Shown: piece by piece, positions 53,353 through 62,703 of the stretch | How positions within the stretch are numbered: position 1 is the first letter of the stretch | Layout: every line of letters begins with the position of its first letter | NCBI GenBank assembly: GCA_031292515.1 | Contig: JARLGZ010000081.1 | Location: 1-64,000, forward strand | Origin: Puia sp. | Lineage (GTDB): Bacteria > Bacteroidota > Bacteroidia > Chitinophagales > Chitinophagaceae | DNA: 64,000 nt | Reading direction: 5' to 3' | Position numbers and translations under genes: made by a program | Notes under the pieces: generated by a model | The model's input: only the letters and a program-made list of their open reading frames with translations | Database searches by the model: none | Told to the model about the DNA's origin: nothing

Positions 53353-54729
53353 ATGAATATAGTCGTCGCTTTTATCCTGAAATCAACAATTGCCGGCGGA
53401 ATTTTATTCCTCTACTACCTGGCCGCATTAAAAAACAAAAGATTTCATTCGTATAACAGGTTTTATTTGTTGCTGTCGGCTGCCGTCAGCCTGGTAGCCC
53501 CGTTCATCGATATCCCCTTATTTTCTTTTGAGACCTCGCCGGTCGCCCCGCCGTCTGCAGCCTTTACCAATTTTAAAACCCGGATCGGGTTTCCCCTGGA
53601 GAGACCAGCGGGAGAATTTTCCCGCATCGGCCCACTGTTGCTGGTCATTGCAGGCCTGATCAGTATTTCACTGCTCGCTGCTCTTTTTCTAAAGATCCGA
53701 TGGATCTACCGGATGAAGAAAATGTATAAGAATTCTAAAAGAGAGGGGTTCACCTTTATCGAAACCGATCTGAAGGAGGCCCCTTTCTCCTTCCTGAGTA
53801 ATTTGTTCTGGAGACAAGGGCTCTCATTAACAGATCCGAATGGTGAAAATATATACAAACACGAGTTGGCGCATATTACCCAAAGACATACTTACGACAA
53901 ACTATTTATGCAAATTGTGTCATGCACGATCTGGGTAAACCCTTTCCTCCGCCTCCTGCAAAGGGAGTTGGATACCGTTCATGAATTTATTGCCGATGCA
54001 GCCTGCATCGAAGAAGGCGAGACAGCATCCTTTGCAAAAATGCTTCTCTACGCTCATGACGAAGGCCGCTATCTCTCACCCTCGCATCCGTCTCCTTCAC
54101 ACCCTTTCTTTAACTCGTCTTTAAACCGCAGATTAGCCATGATCGAGTCATCGGGGAAAACCAGCTTCTCGTATGCAAGAAGATTGCTGGCGATTCCGAT
54201 CGTTTTAATGGCAGTAATGGTGATTGCCACCCGTGTGAACGCCCGGTCAAACAACCCGGATTTGAACTCCATCTCGGTGATCGGGTTTACACTGGAAGAT
54301 ACGCCGCCTCCACTGAACGACCGGCCAAACACCTCAAAACGATCCCCGGCATTGTCGTCCGCTAAGGCCTCTTTTCCAACGACTAAAAAAATAAAACCGG
54401 ACCTGATCCTGACGAACGGGTATAAATTACCGTCAAACTCAACACCGTCAAGCAACCCGAGATTGATCCCGGCGTGGATGACCGGGCACAAATCGGATCC
54501 GAATCCGGACCCGAACCCGATCTGGGTCACCGGCCATAAATTGGAAAGCACGCAGTCACCATCCTCAGACAATTCATCGTCAAACCCAACACTGCCAAAC
54601 GATACGAATGGGAGCCCGCCCGCCGTGACCGGGAATAATTTGCAAGGCATGCAGCTGCCAATGGACAAGTCAACAATGGAGGTGACTGTCCGGGGATACA
54701 AATCGACGACATCCGCAAAAAAAGAATAG
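53353..54729 (+). CDS. M56-family (BlaR1-like) membrane metallopeptidase
   Basis: 458 aa. Helices at about 3-23, 36-54, 93-116 and near 285-300; zinc motif HELAH (170-174) in a cytoplasmic loop and a downstream Glu in the VHEFIADAACIEEG stretch. It would cut BlaI on receiving a signal. The usual penicillin-sensor domain is absent. The C-terminal 160 residues are periplasmic, Pro/Ser/Asn-rich, with three imperfect repeats (WMTGHKSD, WVTGHKLE, AVTGNNLQ). Signal unknown; a beta-lactam is not implied. Confidence 0.88.
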   Translation: MNIVVAFILKSTIAGGILFLYYLAALKNKRFHSYNRFYLLLSAAVSLVAPFIDIPLFSFETSPVAPPSAAFTNFKTRIGFPLERPAGEFSRIGPLLLVIAGLISISLLAALFLKIRWIYRMKKMYKNSKREGFTFIETDLKEAPFSFLSNLFWRQGLSLTDPNGENIYKHELAHITQRHTYDKLFMQIVSCTIWVNPFLRLLQRELDTVHEFIADAACIEEGETASFAKMLLYAHDEGRYLSPSHPSPSHPFFNSSLNRRLAMIESSGKTSFSYARRLLAIPIVLMAVMVIATRVNARSNNPDLNSISVIGFTLEDTPPPLNDRPNTSKRSPALSSAKASFPTTKKIKPDLILTNGYKLPSNSTPSSNPRLIPAWMTGHKSDPNPDPNPIWVTGHKLESTQSPSSDNSSSNPTLPNDTNGSPPAVTGNNLQGMQLPMDKSTMEVTVRGYKSTTSAKKE

Positions 54730-54858
54730 CAACGCCTGTTTCGCTGCAGTTTTGAGATTCGATACCACCACCCATCGGGGTGTGGAAGATCGCCCTTTTC
54801 TCATAATGGACGACCATCATCAGGGACCGCCATCGTAATAACCACACAAATTATCAAT

Positions 54859-55743
54859 ATGAAATTCAAAATATACATCTGCGTCGTCTTAACAGCCACC
54901 ATGATTCTATACAAAGGGAACTCCCAGTCAAATGTGGTGAACAAACGAAATAATTCCCCGATAGGCAAGGAGCAGATCATCAGCAAAGTGTTTTACGATC
55001 TCGTCTATTTGAAATACAAATCGCTTCCAGATAATTTATATAAGGAGGAGTTCATACTGGAACTGGGCAAAACGACAAGTATGTTTATTAGCTACTCCTA
55101 CATCCTCAGAGACTCTGCCAGACAGAAAGCTGTTGAAGCACAAGCAAACCAAATTCCCCTGGATCAACCACTAATAAATCTACTGTCAGCGAATGTCTCC
55201 AATGACCAGTTTTACACGCTGTCAAACCCGTCAAATCAGGTCATCCAAATACAACATATTGCCACCTCGACCTATTTAATAGCAGACACCGTTGGCGCCA
55301 TTCAATGGAAGGTGCTCGATTCCACCAGGGATATACAAGGCTATCTTTGCCAAAAAGCATCAGGCGAGAGCCATGGCAGAAATTATACGGCATGGTTCTG
55401 CATTGACCTCCCATACAATTTCGGTCCACGAAGACTGAATGGATTACCCGGATTGATCCTGGAGGCCTACGACGACCAACGCGAAATCCTCTATACGCTA
55501 AACCACATAGAACAAGCCAGACAAGATGAAAAGCTTGAGTTACCCCCGGATGGGATCAAAGCAACCTATAAAGAATATAAAAAAGTGTTAAGCGTGTTCG
55601 AAAAGGATCCGGCGGCATTTTGGAACAAGAGTCTCGGGCAGGGAGCGAAAATACATGCGGTAAACGGAAGAAGAGCCAAAGGGCCTGCCGACCCCAAAAA
55701 TGCAACCGAAAAACCCATAGAAAACCCTATTGACCTGAAATGA
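54859..55743 (+). CDS. GLPGLI-family exported protein
   Basis: 294 aa, signal peptide 1-22. The name-giving motif is LNGLPGLILEA. Two Cys (in YLCQK and WFCID) may pair. GLPGLI proteins are specific to Bacteroidota, lie next to TonB-receptor-like proteins and have no proven function. Its stop overlaps the next start (ATGA). Confidence 0.9.
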   Translation: MKFKIYICVVLTATMILYKGNSQSNVVNKRNNSPIGKEQIISKVFYDLVYLKYKSLPDNLYKEEFILELGKTTSMFISYSYILRDSARQKAVEAQANQIPLDQPLINLLSANVSNDQFYTLSNPSNQVIQIQHIATSTYLIADTVGAIQWKVLDSTRDIQGYLCQKASGESHGRNYTAWFCIDLPYNFGPRRLNGLPGLILEAYDDQREILYTLNHIEQARQDEKLELPPDGIKATYKEYKKVLSVFEKDPAAFWNKSLGQGAKIHAVNGRRAKGPADPKNATEKPIENPIDLK

Positions 55744-58403
55744 AATTACTCCAATTCTTATCGGATAAATTAAAACAATCATGCATTTTACCCGTAATTT
55801 TCTTCTTGATACTTCAGTGCTTCTCGTTACACCTGCGCGCGCAAGAAGCGACAATGCGTGTCTCAGGGAGGATAAAAGATTCTTCATCCAATCCTGTCGA
55901 AGGAGCTACGGTCAGCATGATCCGGATGAGCAATCAATCCGTGATTTTATTTACTATAGCAGATAAAAATGGAGATTTCGAATTACAAATCCCTGCCAAA
56001 TACGATAAAGACAGCCTATCGTTAAAAGTCAGTTCCATCGGCTTTAAGAAATACGTTCTGCATTCTTTTTTCATTGATCAAAAGAATATTATCCAATTAA
56101 AGCTATCTGAAGACAGTTTACCGGAACTCCTGGTAAAATCCCAAAGGCTGGTTGTTCAAAAAGGAGATACCCTCACTTACGATGCCGGCAAACTTAAAGG
56201 AAAGAGCGATAGGTATTTAATCGACCTGGTTAAAAAAATGCCAGGCATCCAAATAGACGCAAATGGCAATATCCTTTACCAGGGAAAAGCAATCAACAAC
56301 TTCTATATAGAAGGCAGTGATCTCCTGGATGATAAATATAATATTGCAACGGATAACATCCCGGCCGATGCAATTGATAAACTGCAAGTGATAGAACACA
56401 ATCAAAACGTGAAAATGTTAAATGGAAGGGTGCCTTCCGATCAGGCAGGCATGAACATCATCTTAAACGATAAAAGTAGATTTCGCGTCATAGATAACGC
56501 AGAACTGGAAGGCGGCACGCCGAACAAATGGAATGGCGCCCTGCACAACATGTTCTTCAATGACAAGTTGAAAGCCATCAACGAAATCAAATCAAACAAC
56601 ATAGGGATTGATTATTCAGACGAGACCGGAGTTGCCGGTTTGAGCAATGCACCTGCGGGCAATCCGTTGTTTAACAAAGCGGTTTTACTCGGCATTAATG
56701 ACCAATACAATATCAATCGCTACAAGAGCCTTCGTATCAACGGCTATTATATCCACGACGCACAAACAGAAGAAACACAGTCCTCAACAACTTATTTTCT
56801 TCCCGGAAACGATACAATATCTTATAAAGAAAGGGATAAAAACCATATGCCATACGATGCTTTGAACCTGCAACTCGACTGCAATCTCAATAGTCCTAAG
56901 GCTTATTTTGATAATAAGATGAGTTTTACACAAACAAAAAAATCACCCGAAACGGACATTTTTACGAATGGGCAAAATGTCCTGCAGCGTACAGACAATA
57001 CCTCCGCAATTTTCAATAACAGGCTGCGGGGTTACCGAATGTTCGATAAGAGACACATCATTGCTTTCAATTCCGAGGTCCAGTACAGCAGTGATCCGAA
57101 AAATATGCTGTTAGTTCCGGGCGCATTACCTATGAATGTCAATGACAGCATTCCTTATATCCATACGACACAACAGATACATGCTCCTGCTTTTTCAATA
57201 AACAATAATATTGCCTTTAACGATGTGTTCGGACATTGGTTTATCGGGACAAATACCGGATTCGGTTATTTGAGCCGGCAGTTCCGCTCCGCTGTACAAC
57301 TTTTGGATAGCAGCAATTCCACCAAAGAGCCAATTGGATTTTCCAACAGGCTGCATTGGCAACAGGCGAAACTATATTTCACTCCGCAGATTTCTTATCA
57401 ATCGCACAGCAACCAGTTGAATATTTTATTCCCGCTAAGCTTCACGCACATCAATTACCACAATGATTCGATTCAAAGCAATACAGATAAGTTAAATCAT
57501 CTTTTCATCAACCCGACAATGAGTTGGCAGCACAAAGTGGGGAAGGAAAATCAAACTACGCTCTCTTATAGCTTCGGTCAGTCTACCGCAACGATCGATC
57601 AGATCTATGGCGGTCAGATTTTTACAGACTATCGAACGTATTCATCTTATAAAATGCCGTTGCTTACGGGCAACACCCAAACCATCGACGCAGGTTTTGA
57701 TTTCAAAAAGACCTTGATTGCCCTTTTCGGAAACTTCGATGTTTCTTACGGCAGAACCGAAAATTATTTTCTTGATTCCATAAGCATACAAAAGAATTTC
57801 ACAACGTTAGTGGCGTTGCCCATCAATAACCAGAGCAATAAAATTTCGTTCTCCGGAAATCTTAGCAAATATTTCTATTCACTCCAAACAACGGTCGCCC
57901 TAAATGCATCTTTTACGCACAGTACGGCGCAGCAATTGCAAAATGAAGCACTGTTCGACGTTCACAACAAGACGACGATCTTGTCATTCAATATCACACC
58001 AACGATCCTGGATTGGCTGGATATGAAATTCTCGGGACAATATTCGCGAAACGGAACTGTGTTGGACATAGCAGGCTCCTCTAAGCAGACGAGTGAACAA
58101 TGGAACGAAACCTCTTCGATGATAATCTATCCTGTAAAAAATCTGGGTATTAATTTTGATAGCAGGTACCTGAAGTCACTTCAAGGGGGGCAAAACTTAT
58201 CTTCAATCGTCCTGATAAACGCCTATGTCCAATACAGCTTTTCCAGCCCTGCAACGAATAAACTGCAATTGCGATTGAGCTGTAATAATATTGCCGGCAT
58301 AACGAGTTATCAAACTATTAGTATCAGCAACAATATTGTAAATAGTTATAGTTATCTGATCCAGCCAAGAACGCTGCTGCTTTCAGCGCACTTTGATTTT
58401 TGA
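55740..58403 (+). CDS. TonB-receptor-like outer-membrane beta-barrel protein
   Basis: 887 aa. Signal peptide, a carboxypeptidase-like regulatory domain (about 38-125, VSGRIKDSSSNPVEGATVSM), a plug-like domain (about 130-250, LIDLVKKMPGIQIDANGNIL and YIEGSDLLDDKYNIATDNIP) and a long barrel ending in a strand with terminal Phe (LSAHFDF), the outer-membrane assembly signal. No SusD partner follows. Translation is coupled to the GLPGLI gene, and both probably belong to the BlaI regulon. Confidence 0.9.
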   Translation: MKLLQFLSDKLKQSCILPVIFFLILQCFSLHLRAQEATMRVSGRIKDSSSNPVEGATVSMIRMSNQSVILFTIADKNGDFELQIPAKYDKDSLSLKVSSIGFKKYVLHSFFIDQKNIIQLKLSEDSLPELLVKSQRLVVQKGDTLTYDAGKLKGKSDRYLIDLVKKMPGIQIDANGNILYQGKAINNFYIEGSDLLDDKYNIATDNIPADAIDKLQVIEHNQNVKMLNGRVPSDQAGMNIILNDKSRFRVIDNAELEGGTPNKWNGALHNMFFNDKLKAINEIKSNNIGIDYSDETGVAGLSNAPAGNPLFNKAVLLGINDQYNINRYKSLRINGYYIHDAQTEETQSSTTYFLPGNDTISYKERDKNHMPYDALNLQLDCNLNSPKAYFDNKMSFTQTKKSPETDIFTNGQNVLQRTDNTSAIFNNRLRGYRMFDKRHIIAFNSEVQYSSDPKNMLLVPGALPMNVNDSIPYIHTTQQIHAPAFSINNNIAFNDVFGHWFIGTNTGFGYLSRQFRSAVQLLDSSNSTKEPIGFSNRLHWQQAKLYFTPQISYQSHSNQLNILFPLSFTHINYHNDSIQSNTDKLNHLFINPTMSWQHKVGKENQTTLSYSFGQSTATIDQIYGGQIFTDYRTYSSYKMPLLTGNTQTIDAGFDFKKTLIALFGNFDVSYGRTENYFLDSISIQKNFTTLVALPINNQSNKISFSGNLSKYFYSLQTTVALNASFTHSTAQQLQNEALFDVHNKTTILSFNITPTILDWLDMKFSGQYSRNGTVLDIAGSSKQTSEQWNETSSMIIYPVKNLGINFDSRYLKSLQGGQNLSSIVLINAYVQYSFSSPATNKLQLRLSCNNIAGITSYQTISISNNIVNSYSYLIQPRTLLLSAHFDF

Positions 58404-58814
58404 TATCGATATCTGCCGGAATCTCCTGATTTGTCGACCTGCAAAGGCATCCCCAATACCCGGTAACCGGACACAGATCGTTCGGTTCCGGACACCTCCT
58501 TTTCTGACAAAAAATACAACTAATTGATAATCAATAGATATATTTTTTGGCACTCATATGGCCTATCCCTGTCCGTCGGCCGGTCAGATGCGGCTGAACA
58601 CAAAACAGACAAATTAAATAACACAAAAACCAAGTATTATGAATATAAAAGCACTAAAAACCGGAAACGAAATCCATTCATCCTTGATTATTGCCGTTCA
58701 CATACAGTTTAGGCTATTTAAAGTACTTTACATTGCATAGTACTTAGCTATTAACATATCTTTGTTATGCAAACAGAGATTAACAGAATTTAAAAACACG
58801 AAAAATTAAATAAA
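58404..58814. other. Intergenic region with promoter of the small exported proteins
   Basis: The left 230 bases hold no gene that I accept; a 33-codon ORF (58639-58740) overlaps the promoter and is likely chance. The right part holds a promoter and two AGTACTT sites. Confidence 0.6.
58722..58764 (+). promoter_or_regulatory. Promoter with two AGTACTT sites
   Basis: -7 box TATCTTTG (58757-58764) fits TAnnTTTG, with TTG at 58733-58735 as -33 element 21 bases upstream. AGTACTT occurs at 58722-58728 and 58739-58745, 17 bases apart, flanking the -33 element. That placement suits a repressor. The regulator is not identifiable. Confidence 0.55.
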
Positions 58815-59474
58815 ATGAAATCGAAGATTTACGAACTCCACCAAAAGTCAAAAATGACTGTGAGTAAAAAGATCACCCAACTCAACCAGACAATTTCCAA
58901 CAGGAGCAAAAAGGCCGCCGTCATCCTCGCCTTGTTATTGACAGCAACCACCGGCTATACCTTCGCCAACGGGACTGCCGGAAGCAACGAATCCGACAAG
59001 AAAAGCGAAATGGCACTAAACAACGGCAGAAAAACAATCGGTGTGGACAGCGCCAGGACCAGCACCTCTGCAATTCTCGAAAATAACAACGATGGCGGCG
59101 ACATGATCGCATCACCCGTCAGCGCCTCTTTCAGGCAGGATTTTAAAAACGTCGAACTCATCCGCAGCGAAGTCGGCGCCCATTTCACCACACTGACCTT
59201 CCGGACAAACGACATGATCCTGATGGCCTTCTATACGGAAAAGGGAGAGTTAATCGCCACCACCCACAATATCCTCTCTACCCAGTTGCCTATCAAACTG
59301 CTGATGGACCTGAAAAAAGACTATAAAGGTTACTGGATCACGGAACTGTTTGAACTGAACGGAAAAGGGCAGGATGCCTATTATATCTCGCTCGAAAACG
59401 CAGATACCAAAATAAGTCTGCGCTCCAACGAGTACAGCGCCTGGGAAGTCTACCGGCACGCTGAAAAAAAATAA
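58815..59474 (+). CDS. Exported small protein, paralog 1
   Basis: 219 aa. A basic N-terminus (about 35 residues) precedes the signal helix (AAVILALLLTATTGYTFANG), so this is a long signal region. The mature part shares FY-x3-GxLIATTH, LP-x2-LM and a Y-x-GYW block with the protein encoded 111 bases downstream. The fold may be PepSY/DUF-like; no function known. Confidence 0.75.
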   Translation: MKSKIYELHQKSKMTVSKKITQLNQTISNRSKKAAVILALLLTATTGYTFANGTAGSNESDKKSEMALNNGRKTIGVDSARTSTSAILENNNDGGDMIASPVSASFRQDFKNVELIRSEVGAHFTTLTFRTNDMILMAFYTEKGELIATTHNILSTQLPIKLLMDLKKDYKGYWITELFELNGKGQDAYYISLENADTKISLRSNEYSAWEVYRHAEKK

Positions 59475-59585
59475 AGGATCCTGAATAACACATCACCAGT
59501 AACACGGCACAAATAACGTGTTAGAAACAAAACATCAGAAACAACAGATTTTTAAAAACCAGGTATAAACACAAAAAACACAATC

Positions 59586-60116
59586 ATGAAAACAAGTATT
59601 CTTTCCCTGCTGATAGCCGCCACTCTGAGTGTAACGGGAATCCATCAAGCTTCGGCCAACAACGCCCTGACAGCCAACAACAGCGCAACGACGAGGACCA
59701 ACCCCGCAATCAACAACAGCAGCTCATCCCGCAGCCCCTTCGGAGAACCAAGTTTCAAGGGTTCGGAAAACTTCGCAAAAGCTTTCCCGGAAGCACTGGT
59801 AAAGAGCTATGAAACAACGGATGGCCGTACGAAAGTCACCTTCTCCTGGAACGGAGACGCACTGGAAGCCTTCTATGACAACAATGGCAACCTGATCGCT
59901 ACCACCCATTTCCTGGACAACAAGAACCTCCCCGTCTCGATCCTGATGAAGGTCCGTGACAACTATGCCGGCTACACCCTGTTACAATCCGTTGAATTCT
60001 ATCACACCGAAAGCGGCCTTGCCTATTTCGTCATGATCAAAAAAGGCGAAAAAGGTCTGATCGTAAAAGTCGACACCAACGGAGGAATCAGTATCGTGAA
60101 AAGACTGGCACAATAA
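59586..60116 (+). CDS. Exported small protein, paralog 2
   Basis: 176 aa with signal peptide (1-24, ending ASANN), then an Asn/Ser/Thr-rich linker to about residue 50. Core AFYDNNGNLIATTHFLDNKNLPVSILMKV corresponds to the same region of paralog 1. Both would sit in the periplasm. Likely same transcript. Confidence 0.78.
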   Translation: MKTSILSLLIAATLSVTGIHQASANNALTANNSATTRTNPAINNSSSSRSPFGEPSFKGSENFAKAFPEALVKSYETTDGRTKVTFSWNGDALEAFYDNNGNLIATTHFLDNKNLPVSILMKVRDNYAGYTLLQSVEFYHTESGLAYFVMIKKGEKGLIVKVDTNGGISIVKRLAQ

Positions 60117-60526
60117 ATAGAAAATAAAGCTATCAGAAAACAAAACGATAGAAGACTTTGCGACCGAAACGCCCGGCGATTGATCTCCTGAACAAGGACG
60201 ATCAATTCGCTATTTCAGCCCCCCCGATTGATGCCCCTTATTGATACACTCACCCGATTGATGCACCTCCCGATTGATATATCCTCCCAATTGATACACC
60301 CTCTCTTGATACACCTTCCCGCCAAAAATGTCCCACACCGCCAGCCAGAAGGTCTTATTCTTGAAAGCGATACCACCCAGACAACAACACATTGATTAAT
60401 AAATAATTAACTTAATCACCGATTCCCCTCCCTGGCTTAGGGCCAAACCCTTACCCGTGGAGAACTCCCGGTTCATAACTCCCCCAATTAACGGATATTT
60501 GCCGACCCAAATATCGACACCGGCAT
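60117..60526. other. Intergenic region with a TTGAT repeat array
   Basis: 410 bases without a credible gene. 60223-60316 is a degenerate repeat; the last 100 bases form the leader of jetA. No clear promoter box is found there. Confidence 0.6.
60223..60316. repeat. Degenerate about 17-bp tandem repeat (CGATTGATGCACC type)
   Basis: Six units centred on ATTGATRYAYC at 15-18-base spacing, pyrimidine-rich between. Located between the paralog pair and the Wadjet operon. Confidence 0.75.
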
Positions 60527-61993
60527 ATGAAGAAAGAAGACCTGTCCTGGTTACTCGGCTCCTCCCCCGCCCTGCAAATGCTGCGCCTGCGCAATATGCA
60601 CTGGGTACTCCCCTTTTTGTACGGCGTATTTAAGGAAGAAGACCGCTTCTCCATCGAAGAAGCTCATTTGATACAGCTCCTGGCGGAGACCTTGTCCTTG
60701 CAGGAAGACGGCACCGAAGACCTCGAAGAAGCCAGGATCAATTTCGGGGAAGACGAAGAGACCCGCAGCCGGAAGTATATCCTCAACTGGGTCCAGAAGA
60801 GGATCCTGCAGGATCTGCCCGATATGGAAGGGAACACCCGCTATCAGCTAAGCGCCTATACGGAAAAAGTATTCCAGTGGACAAAGACGCTCCAGCTGCG
60901 CCAGCACGTCGGAACCGAGAGCCGCTTTAAACTGCTCTTCAGCTCACTGAGGGATATCGTCGAAAATACCGAAGACGACAGGACAAAAAAACTCGAGATC
61001 CTGAAAAACCGGAAGAACGAAATCGAAAAAGAGATCAAAGCCATAGAAATGGGCATCACCCCCGACCGGTACAGCAACGCCCAGGTCCAGGAACGGCTCG
61101 AACTGTTTACCCGGCTCTGCTACGAGCTAATCAGCGACTTCCGGGAGGTCGAAGACAACTTTAAACAGATCCACCGCTCTATCGTCGAACAGCATACAAA
61201 AGCCGAACAGCATAAAGGCGCCATCGTAGGCTTTGCCTTTGAAGCCTATGATGCCCTGCGGAACAGCAACCAGGGAAAAAGCTTCTATGCCTTCTGGGAT
61301 TTCCTGGTATCACGGGCCGGCCAGCAGGACTGGCGCGAACTCACCGAACAGCTGATGTCTCTCCTTCTCGACAGGGACATCCCCTCGGACCAGGAGTTTC
61401 TGCAAAACGTGAAATCACTCCTGCTGCAGCAGGGTAAGAACGTCTACGACGCCAACGATAAAATGGCCGAGAAACTCAGCCGCATCATCAGCGAGAAGGA
61501 AATCGCCCGGCATCGCCGCCTGCGACAGCAGATCAACAATATCAAGGAGATGGCCTTCGACCTCATAGAAGAAGAGGAGATCGGGTGTGGCATCGTGTTA
61601 GACGACGGCGTCGAAATAAGGGTACCGATGGACCGCAAACTGACAATGGAACAGAAGAAGGAACCGGCTTCTGTCAGACAGCCCGGCGTCGCCGCCGAAA
61701 AGATCGAAGACATGGAACGCTTCAGCAGATTGCTGAATACCACCCATATCAACAGGAAGCAACTGTGGCAGAAAGTCGAAACGGCCCTGAAGGAAAAGAA
61801 AACGGCCACGCTGAAGGAAGTCCTCGAGACGACGGCGCTCGAAAACGGCCTCGCCGAAGTCGTCAGCTACTATGATTTCCTCCGTGACAAATCGACGCGG
61901 GTCCAGATCGTCCCCAATACCACCGAACTGATCGCCCTCAACCGGGAATCCACCCGGTTCATAGAAGTACCGTATTTATTATTTGCAAAATAA
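60527..61993 (+). CDS. jetA: Wadjet subunit JetA (DUF3375)
   Basis: 488 aa. The start LSWLLGSSPALQMLRLRNMH and the winged-helix and coiled regions match DUF3375. JetA is the kleisin (MukF-like) part of the Wadjet SMC complex, which detects and cuts small circular DNA. Long helical segments lie at about 150-230 and 300-350. The downstream order jetB-jetC confirms the assignment. JetB starts 5 bases after its stop. Confidence 0.93.
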   Translation: MKKEDLSWLLGSSPALQMLRLRNMHWVLPFLYGVFKEEDRFSIEEAHLIQLLAETLSLQEDGTEDLEEARINFGEDEETRSRKYILNWVQKRILQDLPDMEGNTRYQLSAYTEKVFQWTKTLQLRQHVGTESRFKLLFSSLRDIVENTEDDRTKKLEILKNRKNEIEKEIKAIEMGITPDRYSNAQVQERLELFTRLCYELISDFREVEDNFKQIHRSIVEQHTKAEQHKGAIVGFAFEAYDALRNSNQGKSFYAFWDFLVSRAGQQDWRELTEQLMSLLLDRDIPSDQEFLQNVKSLLLQQGKNVYDANDKMAEKLSRIISEKEIARHRRLRQQINNIKEMAFDLIEEEEIGCGIVLDDGVEIRVPMDRKLTMEQKKEPASVRQPGVAAEKIEDMERFSRLLNTTHINRKQLWQKVETALKEKKTATLKEVLETTALENGLAEVVSYYDFLRDKSTRVQIVPNTTELIALNRESTRFIEVPYLLFAK

Positions 61994-61998
61994 ATGGA

Positions 61999-62595
61999 AT
62001 GAGCACAGCAACCAGGATATTACCCTATACGCCGGTCTTCATAAAATTGCTGAAAGGCCCGGTGGAGTATGTCGAGAAATCCACCTGGGAGAGACTCCTG
62101 CAACACAAAACCGAACTGGCGGGATTCGTCCGGCAACTAGGTCTCACCCTCATACTGGACGAACAGGATGGCTATGCCTACCTCAAACATACGCAGACGG
62201 AAGAGGATACGGCCGATATCACCTGGATCCAACGCCGCTCCTATACCTACGAGGAGAGTATCCTGCTGATCCTGCTGCGCGAAATGATGTCCGAATTCGA
62301 AGTGGGTGAATCTTCGGCCCGCGAACTGATAAAAAAACGAAGAGAGATAAAGGAATACGCGGAGCTGTTCTTCAAGGAGAATGCCAGCCGCATAAAATTC
62401 CTCAGAGAGATAGACCGCCTCATCGACAGGGCGGAAGAAAACGGCTTTTTGCACCTCACCGACAACCACGATGTGCCGGACGAACAGAAGTTCCGCATCC
62501 GGAAGATCATAAAGGCCAAAGTGGAAGGCGAAGTCCTCGAACAGTTTTATGAGCAGCTGAAAGAGTTTAAGAATAAAAAAGACAGTATCGATTAA
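61999..62595 (+). CDS. jetB: Wadjet subunit JetB (DUF4194)
   Basis: 198 aa, DUF4194 family (MukE-like). Typical block YTYEESILLILLREMMSEFE, then a charged helical region and a C-terminal HLTDNHDVPDEQKFRIRKIIKA winged-helix part. It binds JetA in the complex. An ATG at 61994 is out of frame; the ATG at 61999 gives the family start. Confidence 0.9.
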   Translation: MSTATRILPYTPVFIKLLKGPVEYVEKSTWERLLQHKTELAGFVRQLGLTLILDEQDGYAYLKHTQTEEDTADITWIQRRSYTYEESILLILLREMMSEFEVGESSARELIKKRREIKEYAELFFKENASRIKFLREIDRLIDRAEENGFLHLTDNHDVPDEQKFRIRKIIKAKVEGEVLEQFYEQLKEFKNKKDSID

Positions 62596-62652
62596 TGGAA
62601 TGGTCTTTCGCCTCCGGGGCAAACCAGCCCAAAAGCAGATGAATGAATCGTG

Positions 62653-62694
62653 AGTAGTTCAATGAACCCGTTAGTAAGTAGTCAATGAACCCGT
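62653..62694 (+). repeat. Direct repeat between jetB and jetC
   Basis: AGTAGTTCAATGAACCCGT (62653-62671) and AGTAGTCAATGAACCCGT (62677-62694) differ by one missing base. The 108-base gap they fill is unusually large for this operon; the second copy ends 9 bases before jetC. Confidence 0.7.
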
Positions 62695-62703
62695 AAGAAA
62701 CAG

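Noticed and set aside
53353-54729. Beta-lactam sensor BlaR1
   Set aside because: The M56 peptidase lacks the penicillin-binding sensor domain, so antibiotic sensing is not supported.
55740-58403. SusC of a polysaccharide utilisation locus
   Set aside because: No SusD gene follows and the partner is a GLPGLI protein, so this belongs to the other TonB-receptor-like class.
58639-58740. 33-codon ORF (possible leader peptide)
   Set aside because: Overlaps the -33 element and operator-like sites; no sign of translation.
45023-60316. CRISPR arrays
   Set aside because: The repeat arrays have abutting units without unique spacers, and no cas genes are present.
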